A DNA stretch of 64,000 bases from Chloracidobacterium sp. GTDB lineage: Bacteria > Acidobacteriota > Blastocatellia > Pyrinomonadales > Pyrinomonadaceae. Every line of letters begins with the position of its first letter. Position 1 is the first letter of the stretch. Position numbers and translations under genes: made by a program. Where the stretch lies: contig JADKKB010000005.1 in the NCBI GenBank assembly GCA_016720705.1, positions 620,001-684,000 of the forward strand. The letters are read 5' to 3'. The notes under the pieces were generated by a model that worked only from the letters and a program-made list of their open reading frames with translations, was not told the DNA's origin and ran no database searches. Shown here in pieces: positions 1-7,860 of this stretch.

Positions 1-501
1 CCGGATGACACGCGTCGAAGCGTGACCGAGCGATTCGACCGAGGCGGTGATATCGTCAGTTTTGCGGACGGCTATCCGCTGACAGTGATCGGCGAAGAGT
101 CTCTGGCCGACCTCAATAGAAGGATAATGGAGGCGGACGAGAGCATTCGCACCCCGTTGCCGATGAACCGCTTTCGGCCAAACCTAGTTGTTTCAGGCTC
201 CGAAGCGTTTGCCGAAGACGATTGGGCAAAGATCCGCGTCGGCGATTCAGTTTTTCGAGCTACAAAACCCTGTGCACGGTGTGTGATGACGACCGTCGAA
301 CAATCAAAGGGTGAATATTCCGGCCCCGAACCCCTCAAGACGCTCGCTACATATCGAATCGCCAAAGACGTGATGCCCGATCGCGTCGAGAGACTCGGCG
401 TGACACCAACCGGAGTGCTATTCGGCCAAAATCTCATCGCCGAAAAGTTTGGAGACTCGATAGCGGTCGGTGACGAATTGGTTGTGTTGAAAACGTACTA
501 A
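1..501 (+). CDS. MOSC domain protein (mARC/YcbX type), C-terminal part
   Basis: The reading frame is open to the left edge, so only the last 166 codons are present and the true start lies outside. The visible part matches the C-terminal MOSC domain of YcbX/mARC-type proteins: a PLPMNRFRPNLVV segment, a CARC motif holding the Cys expected to bind molybdenum cofactor sulfur, and a late GVLFGQNL block. The family includes Moco-dependent N-hydroxylated-compound reductases, with an N-terminal beta-barrel domain that would lie upstream. It ends five bases before the convergent gene at 507. The substrate cannot be told. I am fairly sure of the family. Confidence 0.8.
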   Translation, partial: PDDTRRSVTERFDRGGDIVSFADGYPLTVIGEESLADLNRRIMEADESIRTPLPMNRFRPNLVVSGSEAFAEDDWAKIRVGDSVFRATKPCARCVMTTVEQSKGEYSGPEPLKTLATYRIAKDVMPDRVERLGVTPTGVLFGQNLIAEKFGDSIAVGDELVVLKTY

Positions 502-506
502 CCAAA

Positions 507-1010
507 TTACTGTGATTGCGGTGAGAAGATCAGATCAATGCCGTCACCCATAACAGCGACAATCTGCGGCGAAAATAGATAGGTCTTGTGGGTGAGAACG
601 ACCACGTAGATTGCCCCGACCTCAACATCGTCGAATTGAAAATAGCCTAGAGCATTTGTCCTGGAGACTCGGACGATGCCGCCGCCATCGGTCAAGTACA
701 GTTGCACAAGGGAAATACCGGCCTGATCCGAATTAACGATTCGGCCTTTTACGATGACCATTGCTGCCGACGGGGCGAGGTCTGATTGCCAGAATCCGCT
801 ACGGACCGAAAATGTATTTCCGGTTGGGTTTGTACCGACCGCCGATTGACCCGTCGTGCTTGTGACCGTATAAAGGCCGCCATCCGCCTTTCCCCCGCCG
901 GACGAAATGACCGATTTTTCGATCCCAAACGTGCCGCCCGTCTGAGCCGAACCCGACAGTGTAACCATTGCGATCCAGATCAAAAATAATATTGCTTTTG
1001 TCGTGATCAT
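507..1010 (-). CDS. Small secreted protein with carboxypeptidase-regulatory-like domain
   Basis: 167 residues. The N-terminus (MITTKAILFLIWIAMVTLSGSAQ) is a signal peptide with probable cleavage after SAQ. Residues about 25-75 (GIEKSVISSGGGKADGG..) resemble a segment common in exported proteins of this phylum. Residues about 85-160 look like a carboxypeptidase-regulatory/SdrD-B-type beta sandwich (VKGRIVNSDQAGISLVQLYLTD, then SRTNALGYFQFDDV). It lies eight bases downstream of the 636-residue gene on the same strand and is probably cotranscribed with it. No catalytic residues are visible; a surface or matrix role is an inference. Confidence 0.75.
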   Translation of the reverse strand: MITTKAILFLIWIAMVTLSGSAQTGGTFGIEKSVISSGGGKADGGLYTVTSTTGQSAVGTNPTGNTFSVRSGFWQSDLAPSAAMVIVKGRIVNSDQAGISLVQLYLTDGGGIVRVSRTNALGYFQFDDVEVGAIYVVVLTHKTYLFSPQIVAVMGDGIDLIFSPQSQ

Positions 1011-1018
1011 ATTTGTGC

Positions 1019-2929
1019 CTATTGAAATCGGATTACTGTTCCGTTCAGAACGACGTTGTTTCCGCTGCTGTTATCAATCTTGTCGCTCGCGGCGTAAATG
1101 TATGTCCCGTCAAATACGAGTGCGGTGACTGTTCCCTGAGTTGGCACTGAGTTACTCTGGCTCCCCATACCATTGACGTTGCACCTGATCACGGCAGAGC
1201 GGTTGCCCAAGGAAAAGGTTGCGTCTGAACCTGCACCGTAAAGCGACGTGCCGTCGAACACGGTCGCGTTGTTATTAAGACTCAATAGATTAGCAAGAGC
1301 AATTGAACGGTTCTCATATGATCCGGTGCTTGATCGGATGAGCTTCACCGCCGAGGCATTTGAGACATAAATGTATGTTCCGTCAAACGCTAGAGCTCCG
1401 GCATTCAATCCGCCGGCAATTGCGATCACGTCGACGGCGCCTGTGCTAGCCCGGATTCTACGGACATTACCGTTTATACCGGTAATCTGATTGTTCGGCT
1501 CGGAAACGTACATGTAGGCGCCGTCAAAGGCAAACGAAACTGTTTTGTGTCCTACGATAATATCGCCAACCGATGCACCAGTGTTTTTCGTCAGACGTGT
1601 AATTATGTTGGAATTGCAGTCGCCGACATAGATCAGCGTGCCGTCAGAGCCCAGAGCACAGGGCTGGCTTCCCGCATTAACAGTCATATCAACCTGAGCA
1701 TTGGAAATGCTGATTCGCGAGACAGTGCCGGCCCCTGAATTTGCCACCCAAATCGACCGGAATCCGTCATAAACCAGTGCGGCCGGTGCGTTGCCAACCG
1801 GTATCGGCGGCCCCTCGATCAGTCCGGTGCTTATTCGGATTCGCATCACGTTTTTATCGAGTTTGTTAGCAACCCACACGAACGTGCCGTCAAATGCCAG
1901 TGCGGATGGAGTGCGTCCGACTTCCGCGAGGTTTGGAACGACGGGCAGTTGGTCCCAACGCATTTGAGCGACAAGCTGAGGGTCAAAACCGTTTCTGAAA
2001 TCGACCGCGAGCTTTGCTTTCGTCACAGAACCATCAGCTATCTTTGGCGTCGTCACAGCACCGGAGCCGATCTTAACGGTGCTTATCGCCCCGTCCGAGA
2101 TCGCATCGCCGGTCACATTACCTTCGCGAATTGCATCGGTTGTTACTGAACCGGCGCCGAGTTTCTCTGCGGTAACTGAGCCGGTAATAAGACTGCCGCC
2201 GTTGAGGCTGTCCAAACCCGAACCGTTGCCGGTAATTATTCCCGTAAATGTCTTGTTGCCGCCGACCGTTTGGCTGGTCGAAAGATCGACAAAATTCTTG
2301 CTCGAACTTCCTGTGCCCCCGCTTGTGACGGGTAGAACACCCGAGATATCCGTTGCCGAGATCGCTGACACTGTCCAGCCGGCACCGTTGCTGCGAAGGT
2401 ATGTGTCGGCCGGTGGAAATGTTGGGCCGATTCCCGTGCCGCCCTGCGAAGCGCTTAGTACTCCCGTTATCTTTTCGGCGCTAATGGCACCGATATGAGC
2501 GTCGGTTATACACAGGACACAAGCGGTTGAGAGGGAATCGGACGAGGCGGAATAGACTGATTTGACTGCAAAAGGCGAACTCGTGATGGTTTGGCGCGGA
2601 GCGAGCGTTGTATAAGACCCTGTGCTGATCCCGGGCCGAACGCTTATCTCGAGGGAGGCAGCTGCATTCGAAGTAAACAGTGATGAGCCGAAATCCAATA
2701 CCACAGTAAAGATGCCGGCCGTTACCTGAACATCTTCGAGCGTCCCCGATGCTAACAAAGTACCGGCCGAATCATATAGACCGAATTGAAAATCATACTG
2801 GCCGTTGGCCGGAAGACTCGCGTCAGTCAGCTTACCTTGATAAGTAAATGCTGATGACTGAGAGCGGATCGCGACCGAAAACAACGCGCATAGGACGACC
2901 GCGATTAGGAAACGCCTTGACGAAATCAT
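1019..2929 (-). CDS. Secreted protein: tail-fibre-like linker plus beta-propeller repeats
   Basis: 636 residues with an N-terminal signal peptide (to about residue 23) and a GGAG ribosome-binding site five bases before the ATG. Three parts can be seen. Residues 25-130 form a head (FTYQGKLTDASLPANGQYDF) common in large exported proteins. Residues 140-310 are low-complexity, with two SGGTG/QGGTG motifs like those in phage short tail fibres and GSVTxxxIxxGxVT pseudo-repeats. Residues 330-636 hold about six blade-like repeats built on AFDGTYIYVSN, resembling a YVTN/SMP-30-type propeller. It probably acts outside the cell. Nothing else nearby is phage-like, so the fibre motifs are read as convergent trimeric-stalk sequence. 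Confidence 0.8.
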   Translation of the reverse strand: MISSRRFLIAVVLCALFSVAIRSQSSAFTYQGKLTDASLPANGQYDFQFGLYDSAGTLLASGTLEDVQVTAGIFTVVLDFGSSLFTSNAAASLEISVRPGISTGSYTTLAPRQTITSSPFAVKSVYSASSDSLSTACVLCITDAHIGAISAEKITGVLSASQGGTGIGPTFPPADTYLRSNGAGWTVSAISATDISGVLPVTSGGTGSSSKNFVDLSTSQTVGGNKTFTGIITGNGSGLDSLNGGSLITGSVTAEKLGAGSVTTDAIREGNVTGDAISDGAISTVKIGSGAVTTPKIADGSVTKAKLAVDFRNGFDPQLVAQMRWDQLPVVPNLAEVGRTPSALAFDGTFVWVANKLDKNVMRIRISTGLIEGPPIPVGNAPAALVYDGFRSIWVANSGAGTVSRISISNAQVDMTVNAGSQPCALGSDGTLIYVGDCNSNIITRLTKNTGASVGDIIVGHKTVSFAFDGAYMYVSEPNNQITGINGNVRRIRASTGAVDVIAIAGGLNAGALAFDGTYIYVSNASAVKLIRSSTGSYENRSIALANLLSLNNNATVFDGTSLYGAGSDATFSLGNRSAVIRCNVNGMGSQSNSVPTQGTVTALVFDGTYIYAASDKIDNSSGNNVVLNGTVIRFQ

Positions 2930-3001
2930 ATTTACTCCTATTTGCTAAACAACCATGTGACAAATGCTCGGGTCGATCTCACTAAAACATAGCACTTAAA
3001 C

Positions 3002-5068
3002 CTATGGGACGAATGACGCCGGCGTCGGCACATCGCCCGCTCCTCCGAATTGTTGTATCAAAATGCCGGATGTTGAACGCAGGATAAACCAGTTCGCACC
3101 GCTCGGGCGGAATATGCTGATATCTGCCTTGCCGTCGCCGTCATAATCGCCTGTGACCGGAATGTCGCCGCTTGCACCAAACGGAACGGTATAAAAGCTC
3201 TGATCTTCGCTTCGCAAAATGTACCAATTGCCGTTGGACGGGCGCCAGATCGCGATGTCCGACTTGCCGTCACCGGTGTAGTCGGCAGTGACGGGTTTGT
3301 CCGTACTGATCCCGAAACTTGTGGCATATAGTCCGGTCGTCGAACGGTTTATCCACCACTCGCCGCTTGCCGGGCGATATATCGCGGGGTCCGTTTTGCC
3401 ATCGCCATCGTAATCCGCGTTGACGGGCACATCGCCGGGTCCGCCCCACTGCGTAATTATTATGCCGCCCGAGGATCTGTTGATGTACCAGGTTCCTGTG
3501 GAAGCTCGGAATACCGCAATGTCGGCAAAACCGTCGCCGTCATAATCGCCCGGAACGGGATTGTCCGACGATATTCCGAACGGAACCGCATAAAATGATA
3601 GATTTGAACTGCGTAAGATAAACCATTCACCGGTTGACGGCCTATAAATTGCGATGTCTGTTTTGCCGTCACCATCATAATCGGCAGGAATCGGTTTATC
3701 TGTCGAACTGCCGAATGTGAGGGCGGCAACCGAATTGTCCGAGCTTTTTTGATACCACCACTGGCCGTTTGACGGACGAAAGATCGAAATATCCGCTTTG
3801 GCGTCGCCGTCATAGTCAAAGAAAGTGCTGGAGGCAGCAAAATAGTATGCGGCACCTTGGCCATTGGGGCTTGTCAATGCCTTTTCGGCGGCGCCGACGA
3901 TCAGACCTTCGGCTTGGAGTGCCACGGCATAACCGAATCGATCGCCGTTGAACGGGTCAGACGGAGCGAGCTTCTGTTTTTCGGTCCAAGACGAACCGAC
4001 GCGCTTAAAAATATAGGCCGACCCGGCGTCGGGCCCACCGGCGATGGTATCGTCTTCGCGAGCACCGACCGCGACGATATCACCCGAAACGGCAACCGAA
4101 TAGCCGAAGCGGTCAACGGTCGCTCCGTCCGAGGCGGTTAATCTCCCCTCTGATATCCAGGATGAACCGTTGAACTTGAAAACGTAGGCCGCTCCGAATG
4201 CCGGCTGGCCGATAGTAGGCGTATATTGGAGAGCACCGCCGATCAGCGTATTCCCGTCGACAGCGACCGAATTGCCAAAACTATCGCCATTGGCTCCGGT
4301 CGCGATCGATATTTTATCCTGTTGCGCATAGATGCCGCCGCTCTCAATATAGACATAAACCGAGCCCGCCGCGGTGAACGGAACATCGGCACCGGGCGAG
4401 CCGATAATCAACTTATTGCCGCTGACGGCGAGAGATTCGCCAAAATGATCGCCCAATATGACGCCTCCGGCCGGGATCAATTTCTGTGCATGACTCCAAA
4501 CTGCACCACTTTGTGTGTAGCGATATACCGCACCGGCATCTGAATTGCTCGGTTGGTCGGCGAAATTTGCACCGACAAAGGCGTTTGTGCCTATGACCGC
4601 GACTGCGATCCCAAATTGATCGTCAGCCGCAGCGTCGATCGCGGTCAGTTTTTGCTGGAATGACCAGGTTGTTCCGCTTCGGACATATACGTACGCTGAA
4701 CCGGCATTCGACTGAGGTGAATCGTCATTAAAGGCTCCGACGATAATGGTGTCGGTGCTGATCGCGACCGAATAGCCAAATTTATCTGCGACTGAGCCAT
4801 CCGGTGCGAGCAATACGGCCTGCTGCGTCCATATGCCGCCGGACATTATATAAATGTAGGCAGCTCCGGCTTGCGACGCGGTCGTGCTGTCGTAACGGGC
4901 GCCGACGACCATCGTATTGCCACTGATAGCGACCGCATTGCCAAATTGGGCACCGACGCCGCGTGGCGTACTTGTTATCTTTTGCCGCTGAGTGAAATTT
5001 GTTGCCGCAACAACGGGCAGAGAACCGACTACGACGAGAAGGACCAACATCCAAAGTCTTAGTTTCAT
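3002..5068 (-). CDS. Secreted FG-GAP / DYDGDGKTD-repeat protein
   Basis: 688 residues from the ATG at 5068, preferred over an upstream in-frame start at 5092 because GGAG lies five bases before it and the signal peptide begins there (MKLRLWMLVLLVVVGSLPVV). Residues about 25-390 contain some seven FG-GAP-type repeats (FGNAVAISGNTMVVGAR..). Residues about 415-680 contain seven short repeats of the form DYDGDGKTDIAIYRPSTGEW, which carry the DxDxDG calcium-loop pattern. Such proteins are probably surface-exposed, calcium-stabilised propellers. It is read with the two secreted proteins downstream. The biological partner is unknown. Confidence 0.85.
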   Translation of the reverse strand: MKLRLWMLVLLVVVGSLPVVAATNFTQRQKITSTPRGVGAQFGNAVAISGNTMVVGARYDSTTASQAGAAYIYIMSGGIWTQQAVLLAPDGSVADKFGYSVAISTDTIIVGAFNDDSPQSNAGSAYVYVRSGTTWSFQQKLTAIDAAADDQFGIAVAVIGTNAFVGANFADQPSNSDAGAVYRYTQSGAVWSHAQKLIPAGGVILGDHFGESLAVSGNKLIIGSPGADVPFTAAGSVYVYIESGGIYAQQDKISIATGANGDSFGNSVAVDGNTLIGGALQYTPTIGQPAFGAAYVFKFNGSSWISEGRLTASDGATVDRFGYSVAVSGDIVAVGAREDDTIAGGPDAGSAYIFKRVGSSWTEKQKLAPSDPFNGDRFGYAVALQAEGLIVGAAEKALTSPNGQGAAYYFAASSTFFDYDGDAKADISIFRPSNGQWWYQKSSDNSVAALTFGSSTDKPIPADYDGDGKTDIAIYRPSTGEWFILRSSNLSFYAVPFGISSDNPVPGDYDGDGFADIAVFRASTGTWYINRSSGGIIITQWGGPGDVPVNADYDGDGKTDPAIYRPASGEWWINRSTTGLYATSFGISTDKPVTADYTGDGKSDIAIWRPSNGNWYILRSEDQSFYTVPFGASGDIPVTGDYDGDGKADISIFRPSGANWFILRSTSGILIQQFGGAGDVPTPASFVP

Positions 5069-5371
5069 TACAACTCCATTTTCGACAAGCACGCTCGGCG
5101 GCGATCAGGGTGAAGATGACAAAACACAATTGACGTGTGGCTCATATCCCGCTCGCGCTTTTGGCCGGTTCGGGATTGACGTGAATGCGGATATAAGTTG
5201 ACCCGTAAAGCTATACTCTCTTTTTTATGGAAAGTCACCAATTATTTTTATCGATGGTGAAAAGGTATTGATAGACGGGAAAAGAACCGGTCGGCGGGAG
5301 CACCCATCGGACCTGTAAATGTCACAACAATTGAACTTAAGCGGATCTACGCGTGATCGACGATGGAAGGC
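5069..5371. other. Intergenic region before the FG-GAP gene
   Basis: This 303-base gap separates purC from the FG-GAP gene, both on the minus strand. It should hold the promoter of the FG-GAP gene, but I could not find a convincing -35/-10 pair. I see no hairpin terminator with a T-tract for purC, no RNA gene and no plausible small ORF. Confidence 0.5.
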
Positions 5372-6298
5372 TCAGTTTACGGAAAAAGTCGAGCCGGTGA
5401 GGAGTTCGTAAGCCCGCACGTATCTCTCAGACGTCGCCGCGGCAATCTCGGCCGGTAGTGGCGGAGCGGGCGGCAACTTGTCCCAGTCTAAGGTTTCGAG
5501 ATATTCGCGAACGAACTGTTTGTCGAACGACGGCTGCGGGTGGCCGGGTTCGTACGAGCTTGCGTCCCAAAATCGCGAGCTGTCCGGCGTTAGGGCTTCG
5601 TCGATCAGAATGATGTTGCCTTTACTGTCGGCACCAAATTCAAATTTAGTGTCGGCGATGATAATGCCCCTAGAACGAGCAAACTCGCTCGCTTTTTTGT
5701 AGATCGCAAGCGTCGTGGATTTTAATAGAGCCGCAACGTCGTGGCCGACAATGCGGGCAAATTCAAGTTGGTCAATATTCTCATCGTGGCCCGCGGCTGC
5801 CTTGTTTGCCGGTGTAAAGATCGGCGACAGGAGTCGGTCGCAATGTTTGAGCCCGGGCGGCAATCTGTGGCCGCAGACCGTACCGCCGGCCCTGTAATCT
5901 TTCCACCCCGAGCCTTCCAGATAACCTCGAACAACGCATTCGACCGGAAACACGTCGGTACGCTTGACCAACATCGACCTGCCGCGAAGTTCCGGATGTG
6001 AACCGATGGGTGCAGGCATTTCGTCGATATTAGTCGTAATGAGGTGATTCTTGATTATGCCGGTCAATTGGCCAAACCAGAATTCGGAAAGTGCGGTTAG
6101 CACTGCACCCTTATTCGCGATCGGCGTCGGCAGAACACAGTCGAACGCCGAAAGCCGATCGGTCGCGACCAACAAAAGTCGATCCTCGTCAACGCTGTAA
6201 ACATCGCGGACCTTGCCGCGGTGCAATAACTCTAGTTCAGGAATAGTTGAATCGATCAATGGTTGAGTGTGGTCCATTTTGAACAATGCAGTAGGCAT
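5372..6298 (-). CDS. purC: Phosphoribosylaminoimidazole-succinocarboxamide synthase (SAICAR synthetase)
   Basis: 308 residues from the ATG at 6298, which has GAGG six bases upstream; a GTG at 6316 is the longer alternative. The enzyme joins CAIR and aspartate with ATP to give SAICAR in cytosolic purine synthesis. Visible motifs are GKVRDVY (28-34) and ATDRLSAFD (45-53), later VECVVRGYLEGSGW, DTKFEFG and the metal/ATP segment LIDEALTPDSSRFW. The length matches the longer ~300-residue PurC class rather than the ~237-residue E. coli class. It stands alone, without other pur genes nearby, and is divergent from the HEAT-repeat gene. Confidence 0.95.
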   Translation of the reverse strand: MPTALFKMDHTQPLIDSTIPELELLHRGKVRDVYSVDEDRLLLVATDRLSAFDCVLPTPIANKGAVLTALSEFWFGQLTGIIKNHLITTNIDEMPAPIGSHPELRGRSMLVKRTDVFPVECVVRGYLEGSGWKDYRAGGTVCGHRLPPGLKHCDRLLSPIFTPANKAAAGHDENIDQLEFARIVGHDVAALLKSTTLAIYKKASEFARSRGIIIADTKFEFGADSKGNIILIDEALTPDSSRFWDASSYEPGHPQPSFDKQFVREYLETLDWDKLPPAPPLPAEIAAATSERYVRAYELLTGSTFSVN

Positions 6299-6415
6299 AC
6301 GTGTCCTCGAAATCACTATTATGGAAACCCTGACGCGTAATCACAAATGGCGTCAGGTATTATTTTCTGGAACAGCGGGTGCGTTGAATCTCTATTAACA
6401 TCGTTGAAGATAGGC

Positions 6416-6444
6416 GTGACAATGAAAACACTATATGGCATAAT
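6416..6444 (+). promoter_or_regulatory. Candidate sigma-70-type promoter for the HEAT-repeat gene
   Basis: GTGACA (6416-6421) and CATAAT (6439-6444) are separated by 17 bases, each one mismatch from consensus. They lie about 100 bases upstream of the ATG at 6546, in the divergent gap with purC. This is a sequence match only. Confidence 0.35.
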
Positions 6445-6545
6445 TTACTTGGTTCGAAGTGTCGATCGAACTTCTCGCCATTTCATTCCCGCTCATTATC
6501 TTATAGTCTCCCAGCTATTCCGCCGGTTAGCGGCAGTTCTTTAAT

Positions 6546-7790
6546 ATGTTAAGCATTACCCAAATCCGATTTTATTTCTTCACGGTCATCATAGCGATCG
6601 TTTCGCTTTCCGCCACATTGGCGGCTCAACCGGGTCTCGCGGAAAAGGAACGCGAAATGATCGAGGCTACGACTAACCGCTGGTGGTACACGATGGTTTT
6701 TATCGGTGTGTTGTTGGCAGGCGGTGCGTTTTTACTATGGCGTCGACGAACGAAATCGGGCTCGCGATCTGAATTTGAATATAACCACCGGTATCAGGCC
6801 AATAGCTCCGGTATGGGGGATGACCAAGACGGATTAGATATTGATAAAGAGTTGGAGTGGTTTAAGAAGGCAAAAAAAGTCACCCCGAAAAAAGCCGGAA
6901 AGCCGGATTTGTCACCGCTTGCGGTTGCCGGTCGTGATCGTAGGACTCGGCGGCGTCCGATCGAAATGGATATGACCGGATCTGCTGCGGACGACTTGGC
7001 GACGGGGACGAAGATGTTTGTTGAGAAAATGAAACAGCTTCAATTTTCGCAGCTGCCCGTCCACTCTTTCCTTCAATTGACGGCCGCCCGCACCTTCGAA
7101 CAATTGCCGTTGTCTGCGGATCCGGCTCTGCTGAGTGCGATCGAACAGACCTACGAAGAATTTGAAGAGGATGAGGCGGTTCGCGACCTCGCCCTCCGAA
7201 TACTTGCGGTTTTCAGAAATCGAAACTCGGTCGAGGCTCTGACCCAGATCGCACTCTACGACCTTTCGGCTAACCTACGTTCAAAGGCGGTGGCGACGCT
7301 GACCGACTTTGACCACGAGTCCGTTTTTGAGGCCCTGCTCCTGGCCTGTGCCGATCCGACCCGCGAGGTAAGGGCTGCGGCTGCCCGCGGGCTTTTCAGA
7401 CTAAGTTTTGACCGTGCTGAGGCTTGGAAGCGATTGATCGCCACCAACGATCAGTTTCGTATGAACCACGCGGCCAGAGCGGCGGTGGAGTCGGGAATCG
7501 TCCAAAAATCGTTCGACCGTCTGCTCCACGAGGATATGCGGATCGCTTACGAGGCAGTCGCTTTGGTCGGAATGCTTTTGAAAGCAGGCGAGACCGATCT
7601 GATCTTTGACGCGATCGAAAATCATAAGGACGAGCGCGTAAAATATGCTCTGCTTCACGTTATCAAGATCGTCCGCGACGAGCGGACTATGACGCGTCTG
7701 AGCGAATTGCTGCATAAAAATGTCCTTGAGCTTGCGATCGCCGAACGTGCAGAGTCGATCGTCAAAGAATCCGAGGCACTCGCAGCTTGA
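6546..7790 (+). CDS. Membrane-anchored HEAT-repeat protein
   Basis: 414 residues. An N-terminal hydrophobic segment (residues 7-27, ending LAAQ) looks like a signal peptide. A second hydrophobic stretch (about 48-66, MVFIGVLLAGGAFLLW followed by RRR) is a clear transmembrane helix with a positive cytoplasmic side. A charged linker follows, and residues about 190-405 form alpha-helical HEAT-like repeats (VRDLALRILAVF, LRSKAVATL, VRAAAARGL, VKYALLHVI). Such proteins usually act as scaffolds. No enzymatic motif is visible. It lies 60 bases before uvrB but is probably unrelated in function. Confidence 0.8.
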   Translation: MLSITQIRFYFFTVIIAIVSLSATLAAQPGLAEKEREMIEATTNRWWYTMVFIGVLLAGGAFLLWRRRTKSGSRSEFEYNHRYQANSSGMGDDQDGLDIDKELEWFKKAKKVTPKKAGKPDLSPLAVAGRDRRTRRRPIEMDMTGSAADDLATGTKMFVEKMKQLQFSQLPVHSFLQLTAARTFEQLPLSADPALLSAIEQTYEEFEEDEAVRDLALRILAVFRNRNSVEALTQIALYDLSANLRSKAVATLTDFDHESVFEALLLACADPTREVRAAAARGLFRLSFDRAEAWKRLIATNDQFRMNHAARAAVESGIVQKSFDRLLHEDMRIAYEAVALVGMLLKAGETDLIFDAIENHKDERVKYALLHVIKIVRDERTMTRLSELLHKNVLELAIAERAESIVKESEALAA

Positions 7791-7819
7791 TCTAATAGAC
7801 TAACCACTTTTTGTTTTTG

Positions 7820-7860
7820 GAAATTGCATTACTTGATCTATGATTAAGTAATGCAATTTC
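7820..7860. promoter_or_regulatory. 19-bp inverted repeat enclosing the uvrB start codon
   Basis: GAAATTGCATTACTT (7820-7834) is the exact reverse complement of 7846-7860, and four further pairs (one G-T) close it to a three-base loop (TAT, 7839-7841). The right arm contains the uvrB ATG (7851-7853) and the next seven bases. In RNA this would bury the start codon. As DNA it could be a binding site for a dimeric regulator. Confidence 0.75.

Noticed and set aside
1019..2929. Possible prophage remnant because of tail-fibre-like GGTG motifs
   Set aside because: No integrase, capsid, terminase, att-like repeats or other phage gene is nearby. The protein has a Sec signal peptide and a propeller domain.
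6347..6544. 65-codon plus-strand frame before the HEAT-repeat gene
   Set aside because: It covers the candidate promoter of the next gene, has no ribosome-binding site and gives a low-complexity translation.
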